Shown here: positions 15,729 through 24,061 of the stretch, piece after piece | Position numbering within the stretch: the first letter of the stretch is position 1 | How the letters are laid out: every line of letters starts with the position of its first letter | Source: Bacillus safensis FO-36b | GTDB taxonomy: Bacteria > Bacillota > Bacilli > Bacillales > Bacillaceae | Assembly: GCF_000691165.1 (NCBI RefSeq) | Contig: NZ_ASJD01000015.1 | Span: 1 to 35,304, forward strand | DNA: 35,304 nucleotides | Direction of reading: 5' to 3' | Made by a program: the position numbers and the translations under genes | Notes under the pieces: model-generated | Database searches by the model: none | What the model was told of the DNA's origin: nothing | The model's input: only the letters and a program-made list of their open reading frames with translations

Positions 15729-16931
15729 TTATTCTGCCGCTGCCTCTTCTGACACTTTTCCCTTCCAAATCAGGGTTAAGCCTAATCCAAGAAATAAGAC
15801 AACACCTGCGAATAGAAATGGGAAGTGAATATTTTGGTCAAATAAGATGCCGCCAAGTGCCGGCCCGAAAATCGTACCTAGGCTTGTGTAGGTGGAGTTC
15901 ATTCCTGCGACAAATCCTTGCTGGTTGCCAGCGATTTTAGATAAGAAGGTCGTTAATGCTGGACGTAATAAATCAAACGCAAGGAAAATGACACATGTGA
16001 CAATCAGAACAACCAAAAAGCCTGAAACAACAGTTGAAACGAAAGCAAGGACAGCCCCGATAATCAGACATAGCTGAATGACTCTTTTTTCTCCTAGGGC
16101 ATTTACCAGTTTACCAAACACAAGTACTTGTATGATGACAGCCACAATCGAGCTGACGGTAATGATCACGGCAATATCTTTTGGACCAAATCCAAACTTA
16201 TGATTTGTGAACAAGCTAAAGACTGTTTCATATGCAGATAGTCCAAATGCGAGGACAAACACAATGATAAAGGCGATGAGGTAGCTTGGATGAATTGATT
16301 TTTTCAAATCTTTAAAGAAAGTCGATTCTTTCACTTCATTCATTTGCTTCGCTCGCTCTTCTTTTGTTAAAGGCTCCTTCAGCATAAACATAGACGAAAT
16401 AACGGCAATAAACGCAATCCCTGCCGCAAAGAAGAATGGCAGGCGTACGCCGTATTCTGCAATAAACCCGCCAATTCCCGGGCCAATGATAAAACCGGTA
16501 CTAATGGCCGCAGAGACATAACCCATCGCCTTTGATCTTTCTTGAACGGTCGTAATATCTGCGACATACGCAGTGACAGCCGGCATAATAAATGCCGCAC
16601 TAATACCGCCTAGAAGCCTTGCAACATACAGAACATACACGTGTGTACCAAGACCAAAAACGAGTTCTGATAATGCGAATAGAAACAGCCCAGACACAAT
16701 CATAATCTTTCTTCCGTAGCGGTCTACCCATCTACCTGCAATAGGTGATGCGATGAGCTGAGCAACGGCAAACGCCGCCACAAGGTATCCCATTGTACTT
16801 CCTGTTAGATGCATGACATTCATGAATAGCGGCATGACAGGAATAATGAGACCGATGCCTAAAAACGCAATAAATATATTACTTAATAAAATAACGAGTA
16901 CTGCTTTTTGCTCACGAATCGGTTTTTGCAT
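15729..16931 (-). CDS. blt: Multidrug/polyamine efflux transporter Blt (MFS, DHA1)
   Basis: 400 residues, 12 helices, of the Bmr/Blt/NorA drug:proton antiporters. It carries motif A GRWVDRYGRKIMIV in the 2-3 loop and motif C GFIIGPGIGGFIAEYG in helix 5. LLSNIFIAFLGIGLIIPVMP is at the N-terminus. By memory it is closest to B. subtilis Blt, which exports cationic drugs and spermidine. In B. subtilis blt is followed by acetyltransferase bltD and governed by the MerR regulator BltR. Here there is no bltD immediately downstream, and a TetR gene precedes blt in the same operon, 31 nt apart. Confidence 0.9.
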   Translation of the reverse strand: MQKPIREQKAVLVILLSNIFIAFLGIGLIIPVMPLFMNVMHLTGSTMGYLVAAFAVAQLIASPIAGRWVDRYGRKIMIVSGLFLFALSELVFGLGTHVYVLYVARLLGGISAAFIMPAVTAYVADITTVQERSKAMGYVSAAISTGFIIGPGIGGFIAEYGVRLPFFFAAGIAFIAVISSMFMLKEPLTKEERAKQMNEVKESTFFKDLKKSIHPSYLIAFIIVFVLAFGLSAYETVFSLFTNHKFGFGPKDIAVIITVSSIVAVIIQVLVFGKLVNALGEKRVIQLCLIIGAVLAFVSTVVSGFLVVLIVTCVIFLAFDLLRPALTTFLSKIAGNQQGFVAGMNSTYTSLGTIFGPALGGILFDQNIHFPFLFAGVVLFLGLGLTLIWKGKVSEEAAAE

Positions 16932-16962
16932 GATGTTTGTTTCCCCTTTACTGACTCACTTG

Positions 16963-17568
16963 TTACTCATGATGGTTGATTCCGTGAATAAACAATGAGA
17001 TCGCCTCTTTTTGTAACTCTTTCTTCTGCTCGATGGTGTCATTTTTATATAACACGTCTAATCCATAAAAAACGGAAAGTAATATTTTCACTTTTGACTC
17101 CACATGCTGGATTGACCAGCTGCCATCTTTGTTTCCTTCAAGTAAGATATCTCTCATCACATCATCAAAATCGACATCAATCTTGTTCAGCCGTTCCATG
17201 ACTTCGTCTGATGTAAAGGCACTGGCACAAAATTCCTCACTCGCTCTCATTAATGGGTAGTTAATGCCCATTTGACTGAGCAGTTCTGCAAACCCGGCAA
17301 GCTTGTCGATAGCTCGGTTCAGTGTTTTCTTCTCCTCTTGCCACGTTTCCATCATCAAACGATGATCCTCTTCCATAATATGAAGAAACAAAAACTCTTT
17401 TCCTTTGAAATGATGATAGAGATTGCCTTTACTCACCTCAGCAGCCTCTAAAATATCACGCACGGATGTTTCTGAATAACCTTTTTTCGCAAATAAATCA
17501 CGAGAAGCGGTGACGATTTTTTGCTTCGTCTTCTCACTCTTTCCAGCCCCGCTTTGTGTACTTGTCAT
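16963..17568 (-). CDS. TetR-family repressor of blt
   Basis: 201 residues. The TetR HTH (about residues 13-60) is TKQKIVTASRDLFAKKGYSETSVRDILEAAEVSKGNLYHHFKGKEFLFLHIMEE. The C-terminal ligand domain is helical. It is first in the operon with blt. A palindromic site AAACC-N8-GGTTT lies just downstream of a strong promoter, so it probably represses itself and blt until a drug binds. ATG at 17568 follows AAAGGGATTG. Confidence 0.88.
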   Translation of the reverse strand: MTSTQSGAGKSEKTKQKIVTASRDLFAKKGYSETSVRDILEAAEVSKGNLYHHFKGKEFLFLHIMEEDHRLMMETWQEEKKTLNRAIDKLAGFAELLSQMGINYPLMRASEEFCASAFTSDEVMERLNKIDVDFDDVMRDILLEGNKDGSWSIQHVESKVKILLSVFYGLDVLYKNDTIEQKKELQKEAISLFIHGINHHE

Positions 17569-17615
17569 GTGTCACAATCCCTTTCTACCCTGCATTTCTT
17601 CATGCAGACTAAATA

Positions 17616-17669
17616 AAACCGACCAGTTGGTTTATTTTTAATTATAAATGGATTTTCCTTATAATACAA
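17616..17669 (-). promoter_or_regulatory. Promoter and TetR operator of the tetR-blt operon
   Basis: Minus-strand TTGTAT (17669-17664), 17 nt, TATAAT (17646-17641). The inverted repeat AAACCGACCAGTTGGTTT (17616-17633) starts about 8 nt downstream of the -10 box, a classic TetR-type operator position over the start site. Confidence 0.75.
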
Positions 17670-17704
17670 TGAAAAGGTCATCGACTTCATAAGGAGTGAT
17701 TCAT

Positions 17705-17851
17705 GTGAAAACAAACAGAACAGTCATTTGCGCTATCACCAAAAAGGACTTATATGTATTTTTCTTCTGCGACCTTTTCATGGCTGCTTTGGCGTACTAC
17801 GTGTTCAAATTCAAACCAACCACATTTTATGAATGTGCAGGGGTCATGTGA
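17705..17851 (+). CDS. 48-residue single-span membrane protein, unrecognised
   Basis: The start is GTG at 17705, with AAGGAG 9 nt upstream, in a gap otherwise without genes. The product begins MKTNRTVICAITKKD, then has one hydrophobic span of about 20 residues (LYVFFFCDLFMAALAYYVF), a basic KFK boundary and a short tail ending ECAGVM. The order suggests a small membrane protein. It is divergent from the tetR-blt promoter. A -10 box TATAAT (17660-17665) is present but no convincing -35. No homologue comes to mind. It may be a real small protein or a chance ORF; the SD and the membrane span favour the former. Confidence 0.5.
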   Translation: MKTNRTVICAITKKDLYVFFFCDLFMAALAYYVFKFKPTTFYECAGVM

Positions 17852-17936
17852 AGTATACTATGTCCCTTTTTGATGAAAAAGTGGATATACCGGTGATCTC
17901 CTTTCAAATATATCCGTCATTCATTTAACTTTTCTT

Positions 17937-17960
17937 TATATTTAACTCCACTTAAATATA
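17937..17960 (+). promoter_or_regulatory. Candidate MarR operator upstream of the marR-hydrolase operon
   Basis: Perfect 8-bp arms TATATTTA and TAAATATA with an 8-nt spacer, just upstream of TATAAT (17970-17975). The latter would serve as -10 box for the MarR gene that follows. The -35 is weak. Confidence 0.55.
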
Positions 17961-17993
17961 AAGATTGCCTATAATAGAAGAGAGGTGATGTCA

Positions 17994-18440
17994 TTGGATG
18001 AGGAAATCATTCATTACGGTAAAAAGATCATTGAATACTCGAATGCTCTAGGCTCAATTTATGTAGAAGAGTATCAACGATTTTTAAAACATGAGTATGC
18101 AGATTTATCAGCCAAACAAGAGCTGACGCTTGAGCTGCTGCGCACGAAAACGAGAACAATCAATGAATTAGCTGATTACTTTTCGATTTCTGCCAGCGCA
18201 GCTAGCCAGCTTGTATCAAAGCTTGAGCAGCTCGGCTATGTCAAACGAGAAATTAATCCACATAACCGAAGAGAAATCATTGTTGACTTTGCTCAAAAGG
18301 GCCATGACTACCACAAGAATACGGAAGACATTCAATTGCACCTTATTCAAAAATATTATGCAAAGCTTCCAAAAGAAGATTTAAAAACATTACTATCTCT
18401 ATACGAAAAAATCTATCAGATTGCAAAAGAAGCGCCTTAA
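17994..18440 (+). CDS. MarR-family regulator
   Basis: About 148 residues. The winged-helix is in LTLELLRTKTRTINELADYFSISASAASQLVSKLEQLGYVKREINPHNRREIIVDFAQKG. TTG at 17994 is preferred because GAGG (17982-17985) sits 8 nt upstream; GTG 17985 and ATG 17988 lie inside the SD. The gene is followed after 56 nt by an alpha/beta hydrolase on the same strand, its likely regulated partner. An inverted repeat at the promoter suggests autoregulation. Confidence 0.85.
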   Translation: MDEEIIHYGKKIIEYSNALGSIYVEEYQRFLKHEYADLSAKQELTLELLRTKTRTINELADYFSISASAASQLVSKLEQLGYVKREINPHNRREIIVDFAQKGHDYHKNTEDIQLHLIQKYYAKLPKEDLKTLLSLYEKIYQIAKEAP

Positions 18441-18496
18441 TACGGTGTTTCTCTCACTGACATTTAAGTTATCTAAACTATTAAGGAGGTGAAAAT

Positions 18497-19390
18497 ATGC
18501 AAAGCATTCATTTACAAGATGGCCGTCACATCGGTTTGACTCAATACGGTGATCTTGAAGGGTTTCCAGTATTCTTTTTTCATGGAACACCTGGATCAAG
18601 AGTGATGTTTTTAAATGATGATCCAATCTCTCAAGAGCTCGGCATTCGTCTCATCTGTTTGGATCGACCTGGATTCGGTTTATCCACCCCTCTACCTGAC
18701 CGCACAATTTTAGACTGGGCAAAAGACGTGCTGGAAGTGGCAGATGATCTTGGCATTCAACATTTTTCAGTGATGGGTGTATCTGGAGGCGGCGCATTCG
18801 CAGCTGGTTGTGCCTATCAATTGCCGGATCGCGTCCTTTCAGCCGCTCTGATCTCAAGTACAACCCCTTTTCAAGGCGGAAAACCGCCGAAAAGTATGCT
18901 AAAAGAAAATAAATTAGCCTTTTTCCTTAGTAAGAAGTTTCCTTGGCTATTGAAAGCAAGCTACCGTTCCCAGAAAAAAATGATTGAGAACAAACCAGAG
19001 AAATTTAAAAAACTGGCCAAAAACGGGAACAAGCATTTACATCCATGGGATCGGCAATTCCTTCAAACCGATGAGCAGTTAGAGATGATGATGACACATT
19101 TACACGAAGCGACTCGTCAATCAGTGGATGAATGTATTCGTGAACCCATTTTACTCTCAAAACCATGGGCATTCGATATGAAAGATATTCAAATCCCTGT
19201 TGATGTATGGCATGGAAAAGAAGATACAATGGCTCCATTTGTAGAAATAGAAAAAATAGCTCAGGAGATTCCAAACGTCAAAACCCATTATATAGATCAA
19301 GCGGGGCACTTTCTTACTGATATAGACGATATTTGGCGAGATATTTTACTCTCTTTAAAGGAACGTGCTGAACATCAGAAACATGCATAA
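18497..19390 (+). CDS. Alpha/beta hydrolase
   Basis: 297 residues of the alpha/beta-hydrolase_1 fold. The oxyanion segment is FFFHGTPGSR (about residue 27), and the nucleophile elbow GVSGGG has Ser near 95. The acid is in WHGKEDTMAP, and the catalytic His is in DQAGHFLTDI near the C-terminus. It is probably an esterase or related hydrolase of unknown substrate. AAGGAGGTG lies 6 nt before the ATG. It is the second gene of the operon with the MarR regulator, whose ligand may be its substrate or product. Confidence 0.87.
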   Translation: MQSIHLQDGRHIGLTQYGDLEGFPVFFFHGTPGSRVMFLNDDPISQELGIRLICLDRPGFGLSTPLPDRTILDWAKDVLEVADDLGIQHFSVMGVSGGGAFAAGCAYQLPDRVLSAALISSTTPFQGGKPPKSMLKENKLAFFLSKKFPWLLKASYRSQKKMIENKPEKFKKLAKNGNKHLHPWDRQFLQTDEQLEMMMTHLHEATRQSVDECIREPILLSKPWAFDMKDIQIPVDVWHGKEDTMAPFVEIEKIAQEIPNVKTHYIDQAGHFLTDIDDIWRDILLSLKERAEHQKHA

Positions 19391-19420
19391 AAAAAGACCC
19401 AATATGACTTGGGTCTTTTT
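19391..19420. terminator. Bidirectional terminator
   Basis: 12-bp perfect stem AAAAAGACCCAA/TTGGGTCTTTTT with a 6-nt loop, between the hydrolase gene and the convergent ansZ. Confidence 0.85.
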
Positions 19421-19425
19421 CTTCA

Positions 19426-20574
19426 TTAATACTGTTCATAATACCTTTGCACTTTAACTGGATCTTTTGTCTTCGTCAGTGCCAGCATGAGCAGAATACG
19501 TGCTTTTTGCGGGTTTAATGAATCAGAGGACACAAAGTGATGTTCATCATCCGTTTTTTCGCGGGTGACAATTCCATTCCCCGTACGGCTTGATCTCACA
19601 ACAACCACATCTTTTTTCACTGCATCTGTTGCCCCTTTGATGGCTTCTGTAGACATCGTTCCATTTCCTGCTGCAGCCACGACAATTCCTTTCGCACCTG
19701 CTTTGACTGCGGCATCATACATATATTTTTGATCATTTTGATAGCCGTATAAAATATCAACTTGCGGCAATTCTTTTATCTTTGATACATCAAATTCACT
19801 TTCAGTCGTATGTTTTCTTGTCGGTTCGTTATAAAAGGACACCACTTCACCAGTAACTTCTCCGATGTATCCTTGCTCAAGTGACTTGAAGGCATCGGTT
19901 GTGGTCGTGTTTGTTTTTGTAACAAATCGAGCTGATGCAATTCGGTCATTTAATGTGACCATGACCCCTTTGCCCTTTGCTTCTTTGGCTGATGCAATTT
20001 TCACCGCATGATACAAGTTAAGCGGACCATCCGCACTGATTGCCGATGCTGGTCTCATTGAGCCAACGACCACCACAGGCTTATCACTTTTAACAACCAG
20101 ATGTAAAAAGTAAGCTGTTTCTTCAAGTGTATCTGTTCCATGCGTGATGACAATGCCATCAACTTGATCATCTTTTAATAGTTCATTCACTCGCTTGGCT
20201 AATTTTAAAAGAAGAGCGTTATCAACATTTTCACTGCCGACATTCGCAACCTGCTCACCCGTGACATTTGCAATATCCTTCAGCTGTGGAACGGAAGCAA
20301 TGACTTTATCAATGCCGAGTGAACCAGATTTATAGCCCGTCGTATCTGTATCACTGTCTGAACTGCCAGCAATCGTCCCGCCTGTGGCTAATACCTTAAT
20401 ATTTGATAAGGACTTATTCCCTGTTTCAACGACCTTGTTTTTCTCTTTTGTTTCACTCGATACGTTCTCTTTTTCATTTTGACTATTCTCTTGAGTGCCC
20501 GTGTTCGCACAGGCTGCTGTCACCAGTAATAAAACAGAAAGAAGGACAGCACCTAACCATTTTGTCATGTTCAT
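19426..20574 (-). CDS. ansZ: Lipoprotein type II L-asparaginase AnsZ
   Basis: About 382 residues that hydrolyse L-asparagine to aspartate and ammonia outside the membrane. A lipoprotein signal ends in LLLVTAAC (Cys about 22), followed by a Ser/Glu/Lys-rich linker. The two asparaginase threonine motifs are present, ATGGTIAGS and IVITHGTDTLEET. The supporting SMRPASAISADGPLNLYHAVKIA and RSSRTGNGIV stretches are also there. Its length and lipobox fit B. subtilis AnsZ (YccC). ATG at 20574 begins MNMTKWLG; another ATG at 20595 lacks an SD. No TnrA box was found by eye in the upstream DNA. Confidence 0.9.
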   Translation of the reverse strand: MNMTKWLGAVLLSVLLLVTAACANTGTQENSQNEKENVSSETKEKNKVVETGNKSLSNIKVLATGGTIAGSSDSDTDTTGYKSGSLGIDKVIASVPQLKDIANVTGEQVANVGSENVDNALLLKLAKRVNELLKDDQVDGIVITHGTDTLEETAYFLHLVVKSDKPVVVVGSMRPASAISADGPLNLYHAVKIASAKEAKGKGVMVTLNDRIASARFVTKTNTTTTDAFKSLEQGYIGEVTGEVVSFYNEPTRKHTTESEFDVSKIKELPQVDILYGYQNDQKYMYDAAVKAGAKGIVVAAAGNGTMSTEAIKGATDAVKKDVVVVRSSRTGNGIVTREKTDDEHHFVSSDSLNPQKARILLMLALTKTKDPVKVQRYYEQY

Positions 20575-20841
20575 TGGATCATCTCTTTTCCTCATTTGAT
20601 GGATTTCATGGCTAAATCTCTTTCTATAGGCTTTACTTTATACCATACCTTCATTCATCGGCATGAGGCAAAAGATATAGAACCAAATGCTGGGAATAAT
20701 CTTTATATTTTTAATGAGTTACTTTAAAATATAAACAAAATTATAAAAATAAACTAATTAACCTTAAATTTACCTTAACAAAATTATTTATATATGGAAA
20801 AAGTTAATTACGTGAGTAGAATATACTATAAAGGAGGTAAT

Positions 20842-21627
20842 ATGAAAATAAAGTTTATTTTTCTTTTCTTGTTCATCATATTCACAATTGTTTTCATTTA
20901 CATACCTAAAAGTGATCACAACATTAAAATAGCAGTCATAGATAGCGGTATTGACGTAAATCATGTTGATGTTTCTGTTATAAAGCGCTTTGATAATAAA
21001 CAGACAGTGATGGATTCTTTCGGACATGGTTCTGCTATTGCTGAAATTATTAATAAAAACAATGAGAACATAGATTTTTATGATGGAAATATTTTAGACG
21101 AGAATGGAAACACAAGTGTAGAAACTTTAATCAAAGCATTAGATTGGTGTATTGAAAACAAAGTGAATCTCATCAATATGAGTTTTGGTCTTTCTGAGAA
21201 TAATGTAAAACTTAAAAAAAAGATTGACGAAGTCGTTAGTCATAATATTTTAATTATAGCTGCTGCAGGTAATAAATTTGGTTTAAAAAGTGATTATCCT
21301 GCTCGTTATAATAACGTGATTTCTATTTCTGCTGTTGATTCTAAAAATAAGATATATAAATTTGCAGCTAAAGGAAAAATCGACTTTGTTTCTCTTGGTG
21401 TAGATGTAGAAACAGTGAAAATAAAAAAATTGGCTGAAGTTAAAGTTTTAAGCGGTACTTCTTTTGCTACAGCAAATGCTACAGGGTATATTTCCAAGCT
21501 AATACCAGATGACTTTTCGCTACCTTTTAAAGATATTCTTCACAGATTAAAACAGAAAACTCAAACGCTGAATAATGACGAACGAGATTCAACCTATGGT
21601 TATGGCCTATTATTAAATAAGAATTAG
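20842..21627 (+). CDS. Membrane-anchored small subtilisin-like serine protease (S8)
   Basis: 261 residues. One N-terminal hydrophobic span (about 4-21) without an obvious cleavage site suggests a signal anchor, with the protease outside the cell. The catalytic set is complete: Asp34 in AVIDSGID, His62 in FGHGSAIAE, oxyanion Asn144 in AAAGN, and Ser207 in GTSFATANATG. There is no propeptide domain, so it is much smaller than secreted subtilisins. AAAGGAGG lies 5 nt before the ATG. The next gene, a secreted toxin-like protein, follows after 6 nt, so co-expression and perhaps proteolytic processing of that protein are likely. The gene is markedly more AT-rich than its neighbours, suggesting transfer. 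Confidence 0.87.
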   Translation: MKIKFIFLFLFIIFTIVFIYIPKSDHNIKIAVIDSGIDVNHVDVSVIKRFDNKQTVMDSFGHGSAIAEIINKNNENIDFYDGNILDENGNTSVETLIKALDWCIENKVNLINMSFGLSENNVKLKKKIDEVVSHNILIIAAAGNKFGLKSDYPARYNNVISISAVDSKNKIYKFAAKGKIDFVSLGVDVETVKIKKLAEVKVLSGTSFATANATGYISKLIPDDFSLPFKDILHRLKQKTQTLNNDERDSTYGYGLLLNKN

Positions 21628-21633
21628 GAGTAT

Positions 21634-22494
21634 ATGATGTTTAAGAATATTATTAAAGTAATATGTTTAGTAATGATATTTTCAATTATTGGACCTAGCA
21701 TTTCTAATGCGACTATGAATTCAAATGAACATGACGAAATTAATTCAAATGCTATTAACACTCTACAAAACACGGGAGAATTGCATAGTACAGAGGTCAT
21801 AAAAAACACGAATAATGAACAGGAACTTGAAGTAAGTGTTGAAAACGAAAATTTATTGATCAACAGTAAAGTGATTTTATCTCAAGAATCAGAACAATTA
21901 CCAATGGTTGAGGCTGAAATTGTTGATGAAGACACAAAAGAGACTGTAAAATATAATTTTGAAATAGCAGATATTGATGTTGCTGAAAAAAGCGACCCTC
22001 ATCTCTTATTAGTGGATATTGAAACTGGCGAGGAGTACACAGTAAGTGACTCACAAATTCAAGCATCATGGTATCCTTTAGTAGTCGTAGCAATCTATAT
22101 TGCTCGTGTTGGAATTAACCAAGCAATAAAGAAGTTTGGTAAAACTGCTGTTAAAAATGCTGTTAAAAAACATGGTAAGAAAACCACTACTTCAAACGCA
22201 GTCAAAAAAGTGAGTATGTCACGACTAGACTATCATTATAAGAAACACAAAAAAGAATTTGGTAACATTACCAAATCTGAGTATTTAAATAAAGCACGCA
22301 AACTATTAGGAGCAAGTAAGAGCAACAATATTTTAGAAAAGAAAAGCAAGAAAAAATTTAATGGTAAACACCGTTATTATAAATATAATAAAAAAACAAA
22401 TGAATTTTTATCTGTAGAGAAACAAAAAGATAAAGATGTCATTATCACTTTTTTCAAGCCTAAAAGAGGAATTAATTATTGGAAGGACCAGTAG
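21634..22494 (+). CDS. Secreted toxin-like protein with C-terminal RNase-like domain
   Basis: 286 residues. Residues 1-27 form a signal peptide (cleavage near ISNA). Residues 28-140 form an acidic, Asn/Glu-rich pro-region. Around 145-165 is a hydrophobic stretch SWYPLVVVAIYIARVGINQA, then a basic hinge KKFGKTAVKNAVKKHGKK. The C-terminal 90 residues contain HYKKHKKEFG, SEYLNKARKLL, KTNEFLS and ITFFKPKRGINYW. That pattern resembles BECR-fold (barnase/EndoU/colicin-type) RNase toxin domains with their His and Thr/Lys residues. This assignment is by pattern only. It lies between a protease and a CPCC-type putative immunity protein. AGGAG precedes tandem ATGs at 21634 and 21637; the second is better spaced. 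Confidence 0.7.
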   Translation: MMFKNIIKVICLVMIFSIIGPSISNATMNSNEHDEINSNAINTLQNTGELHSTEVIKNTNNEQELEVSVENENLLINSKVILSQESEQLPMVEAEIVDEDTKETVKYNFEIADIDVAEKSDPHLLLVDIETGEEYTVSDSQIQASWYPLVVVAIYIARVGINQAIKKFGKTAVKNAVKKHGKKTTTSNAVKKVSMSRLDYHYKKHKKEFGNITKSEYLNKARKLLGASKSNNILEKKSKKKFNGKHRYYKYNKKTNEFLSVEKQKDKDVIITFFKPKRGINYWKDQ

Positions 22495-22496
22495 AA

Positions 22497-22835
22497 ATGA
22501 ATAAAAACGTTTGTTTAATTTGTGGCTATAATGAATTAGAAGAAAGACCTTACTATTCCGATTTTGCAGGTAGTAACGAGATTTGTCCATGTTGCGGTTT
22601 TGAGTTCGGAGTAGATGATTTTGATTGTGATGAATTTGATCATGAAGGGTTAACAGACCAAGAAATTGTTGAAAAATCCCATATCATTTGGAGAAAACAT
22701 TGGATTGAAAACGGACTAGAATTGTTCAATCCTCAAATCTTTTCTCCAGAATTTCGAAACGGAAAATTTTTAAAAAGAGATTACTTAGAGATTCAAATGA
22801 AAAAGAATCTTGGATTAGATTTTAATGACATTTAA
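22497..22835 (+). CDS. CPCC-type cysteine-rich protein, likely immunity protein
   Basis: 112 residues. The N-terminal zinc-ribbon has CLICGYNELEERP and the defining CPCCGFEFG, followed by an acidic stretch DDFDCDEFD and a helical tail including IIWRKHWIENGLELF. Proteins of the Cys_rich_CPCC family are often encoded beside contact or secreted toxins as immunity proteins. It starts 2 nt after the toxin-like gene's stop, with GGAAGGA as SD, so it is co-translated. The acidic surface would suit binding a basic toxin domain, which is inference. Confidence 0.78.
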   Translation: MNKNVCLICGYNELEERPYYSDFAGSNEICPCCGFEFGVDDFDCDEFDHEGLTDQEIVEKSHIIWRKHWIENGLELFNPQIFSPEFRNGKFLKRDYLEIQMKKNLGLDFNDI

Positions 22836-22845
22836 ATGGACAAAG

Positions 22846-22875
22846 ACCACTCAGGTTTTATTCTGAGTGGTTTTC
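22846..22875 (+). terminator. Terminator of the protease-toxin-CPCC cassette
   Basis: Stem ACCACTCAG/CTGAGTGGT (9 bp) with an 8-nt loop and TTTT tail. It closes the three-gene unit. The DNA from here to 23092 shows no gene I can support. Confidence 0.8.
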
Positions 22876-23092
22876 ATATTTTAATATATGTCTTTACTAC
22901 AGCAAAAAAGCATTTAATGTGTAGGTTGTTTTTATTAGGCGTTTTCAGTGATCCAAATACGCTTGACCCAGCAGACATCTTTCAGTGCAGTGATCACTGT
23001 TAATCTGGTAAGGGTAGCTGACATACCTCTCCACTTGTTACATACGTCACCAGATCCCCTCCTATGCTTGTACACACAGTCAATCATGCCAT

Positions 23093-23125
23093 AAAAAAAT
23101 CACTAAGGAAATCTACCTCAGTGAT
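23093..23125 (-). terminator. Terminator of the SDR gene
   Basis: Minus-strand ATCACTGAGG/CCTTAGTGAT stem (one G-U), followed by a run of Ts. Confidence 0.8.
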
Positions 23126-23133
23126 GGGAATCG

Positions 23134-23895
23134 TTATTTCATACTTGTACCAGCATGTGAAAAGATCGGATCTTTTAATTCAAATTCGAATGTCTTTCCG
23201 TCCACAATACCGACTGTTTTTTCACTGTCATAAAGCTCAAGCAGACAAGCTGCCATTTCTTTTGATGTATGATATTTCTTGAAATTGCCTTCATATTCAA
23301 ATTCGTCTACATCCAATGAACGCTTTGCAAATTCTGATTCTGTCGCGGAAGGTGCTAATATTTTCGCCTGTAATTTGGCTCCTTTTCCTTTCAACTCTAG
23401 TGCCAGTCCTTCGGTAAAGGCACTCACGTAAAACTTCGTGGCCGAATAGGTGACGGCATTGCCGACGACTGTATAGCCAGCTCGTGAAGAAATGTTAATG
23501 AGCTGCGCTCCCTCTACTTGCTCATAATCACGGACAAATAAGGTGGATAGAATCGTTAATGCTTCGATATTCAGATGAAGCATATCCCCAATTTTACTTA
23601 AATCTTGTTCTCCTATAGAGCCAAAGTGACCAAACCCTGCATTATTAATGAACGTATCCAGTTCATAATCAGACAATGACTCATAAAATGAATACACTTG
23701 CTCTATGTTTGTTAAATCGACTGACTGTATGACTACTTTGATATTGGGATATTGATCATGAATCTTCTTTTTCAATTCTTGGAGTTTATCGAGCCGGCGT
23801 GCAGCTAATATAAGATTTTTCCCTCGTGCTGCAAAGGCGAGAGCCGCCTCATATCCAATACCTGAGCTTGCTCCTGTAATGACTGTATAACTCAT
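23134..23895 (-). CDS. Short-chain dehydrogenase/reductase (SDR)
   Basis: 253 residues of classical SDR. The cofactor motif TGASSGIG is at residues 7-14, then AARRLDKL (the Arg residues favour NADP), NNAG near 86, and the active-site Ser of NISSRAG. Tyr and Lys are in TYSATKF, so the catalytic tetrad is intact. It is an NAD(P)H-dependent oxidoreductase of unknown substrate. It is monocistronic under a good sigma-A promoter. GGGG lies close before the ATG. Confidence 0.88.
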   Translation of the reverse strand: MSYTVITGASSGIGYEAALAFAARGKNLILAARRLDKLQELKKKIHDQYPNIKVVIQSVDLTNIEQVYSFYESLSDYELDTFINNAGFGHFGSIGEQDLSKIGDMLHLNIEALTILSTLFVRDYEQVEGAQLINISSRAGYTVVGNAVTYSATKFYVSAFTEGLALELKGKGAKLQAKILAPSATESEFAKRSLDVDEFEYEGNFKKYHTSKEMAACLLELYDSEKTVGIVDGKTFEFELKDPIFSHAGTSMK

Positions 23896-23920
23896 TTTAA
23901 ATCCCCCTATTCGCGTCTTC

Positions 23921-23961
23921 TAACTGGTTAAATTATAACGACAGCGTTTCGCTCAAGTCAA
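23921..23961 (-). promoter_or_regulatory. Promoter of the SDR gene with inverted repeat
   Basis: Minus-strand TTGACT (23961-23956), 18 nt, TATAAT (23937-23932). TAAC-TG-GTTA at 23921-23930 overlaps the likely start site and may be a half operator. Confidence 0.65.
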
Positions 23962-24061
23962 TTTTGAAGAGAGTCAAAGGGCAGCATGTCTAACTTAGGA
24001 CAGCTCCTCAGTCATTTCCTTTTGAATCATTTTGGAGGATATCATGTTGAGATTTTTTTGT

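Noticed and set aside
22900..23092. Short minus-strand ORF (28 codons, ATG near 23023) downstream of the CPCC gene
   Set aside because: Its ATG abuts the nearest GGAG-like string, so spacing is poor, and no family is recognised. It is not supported as a gene.
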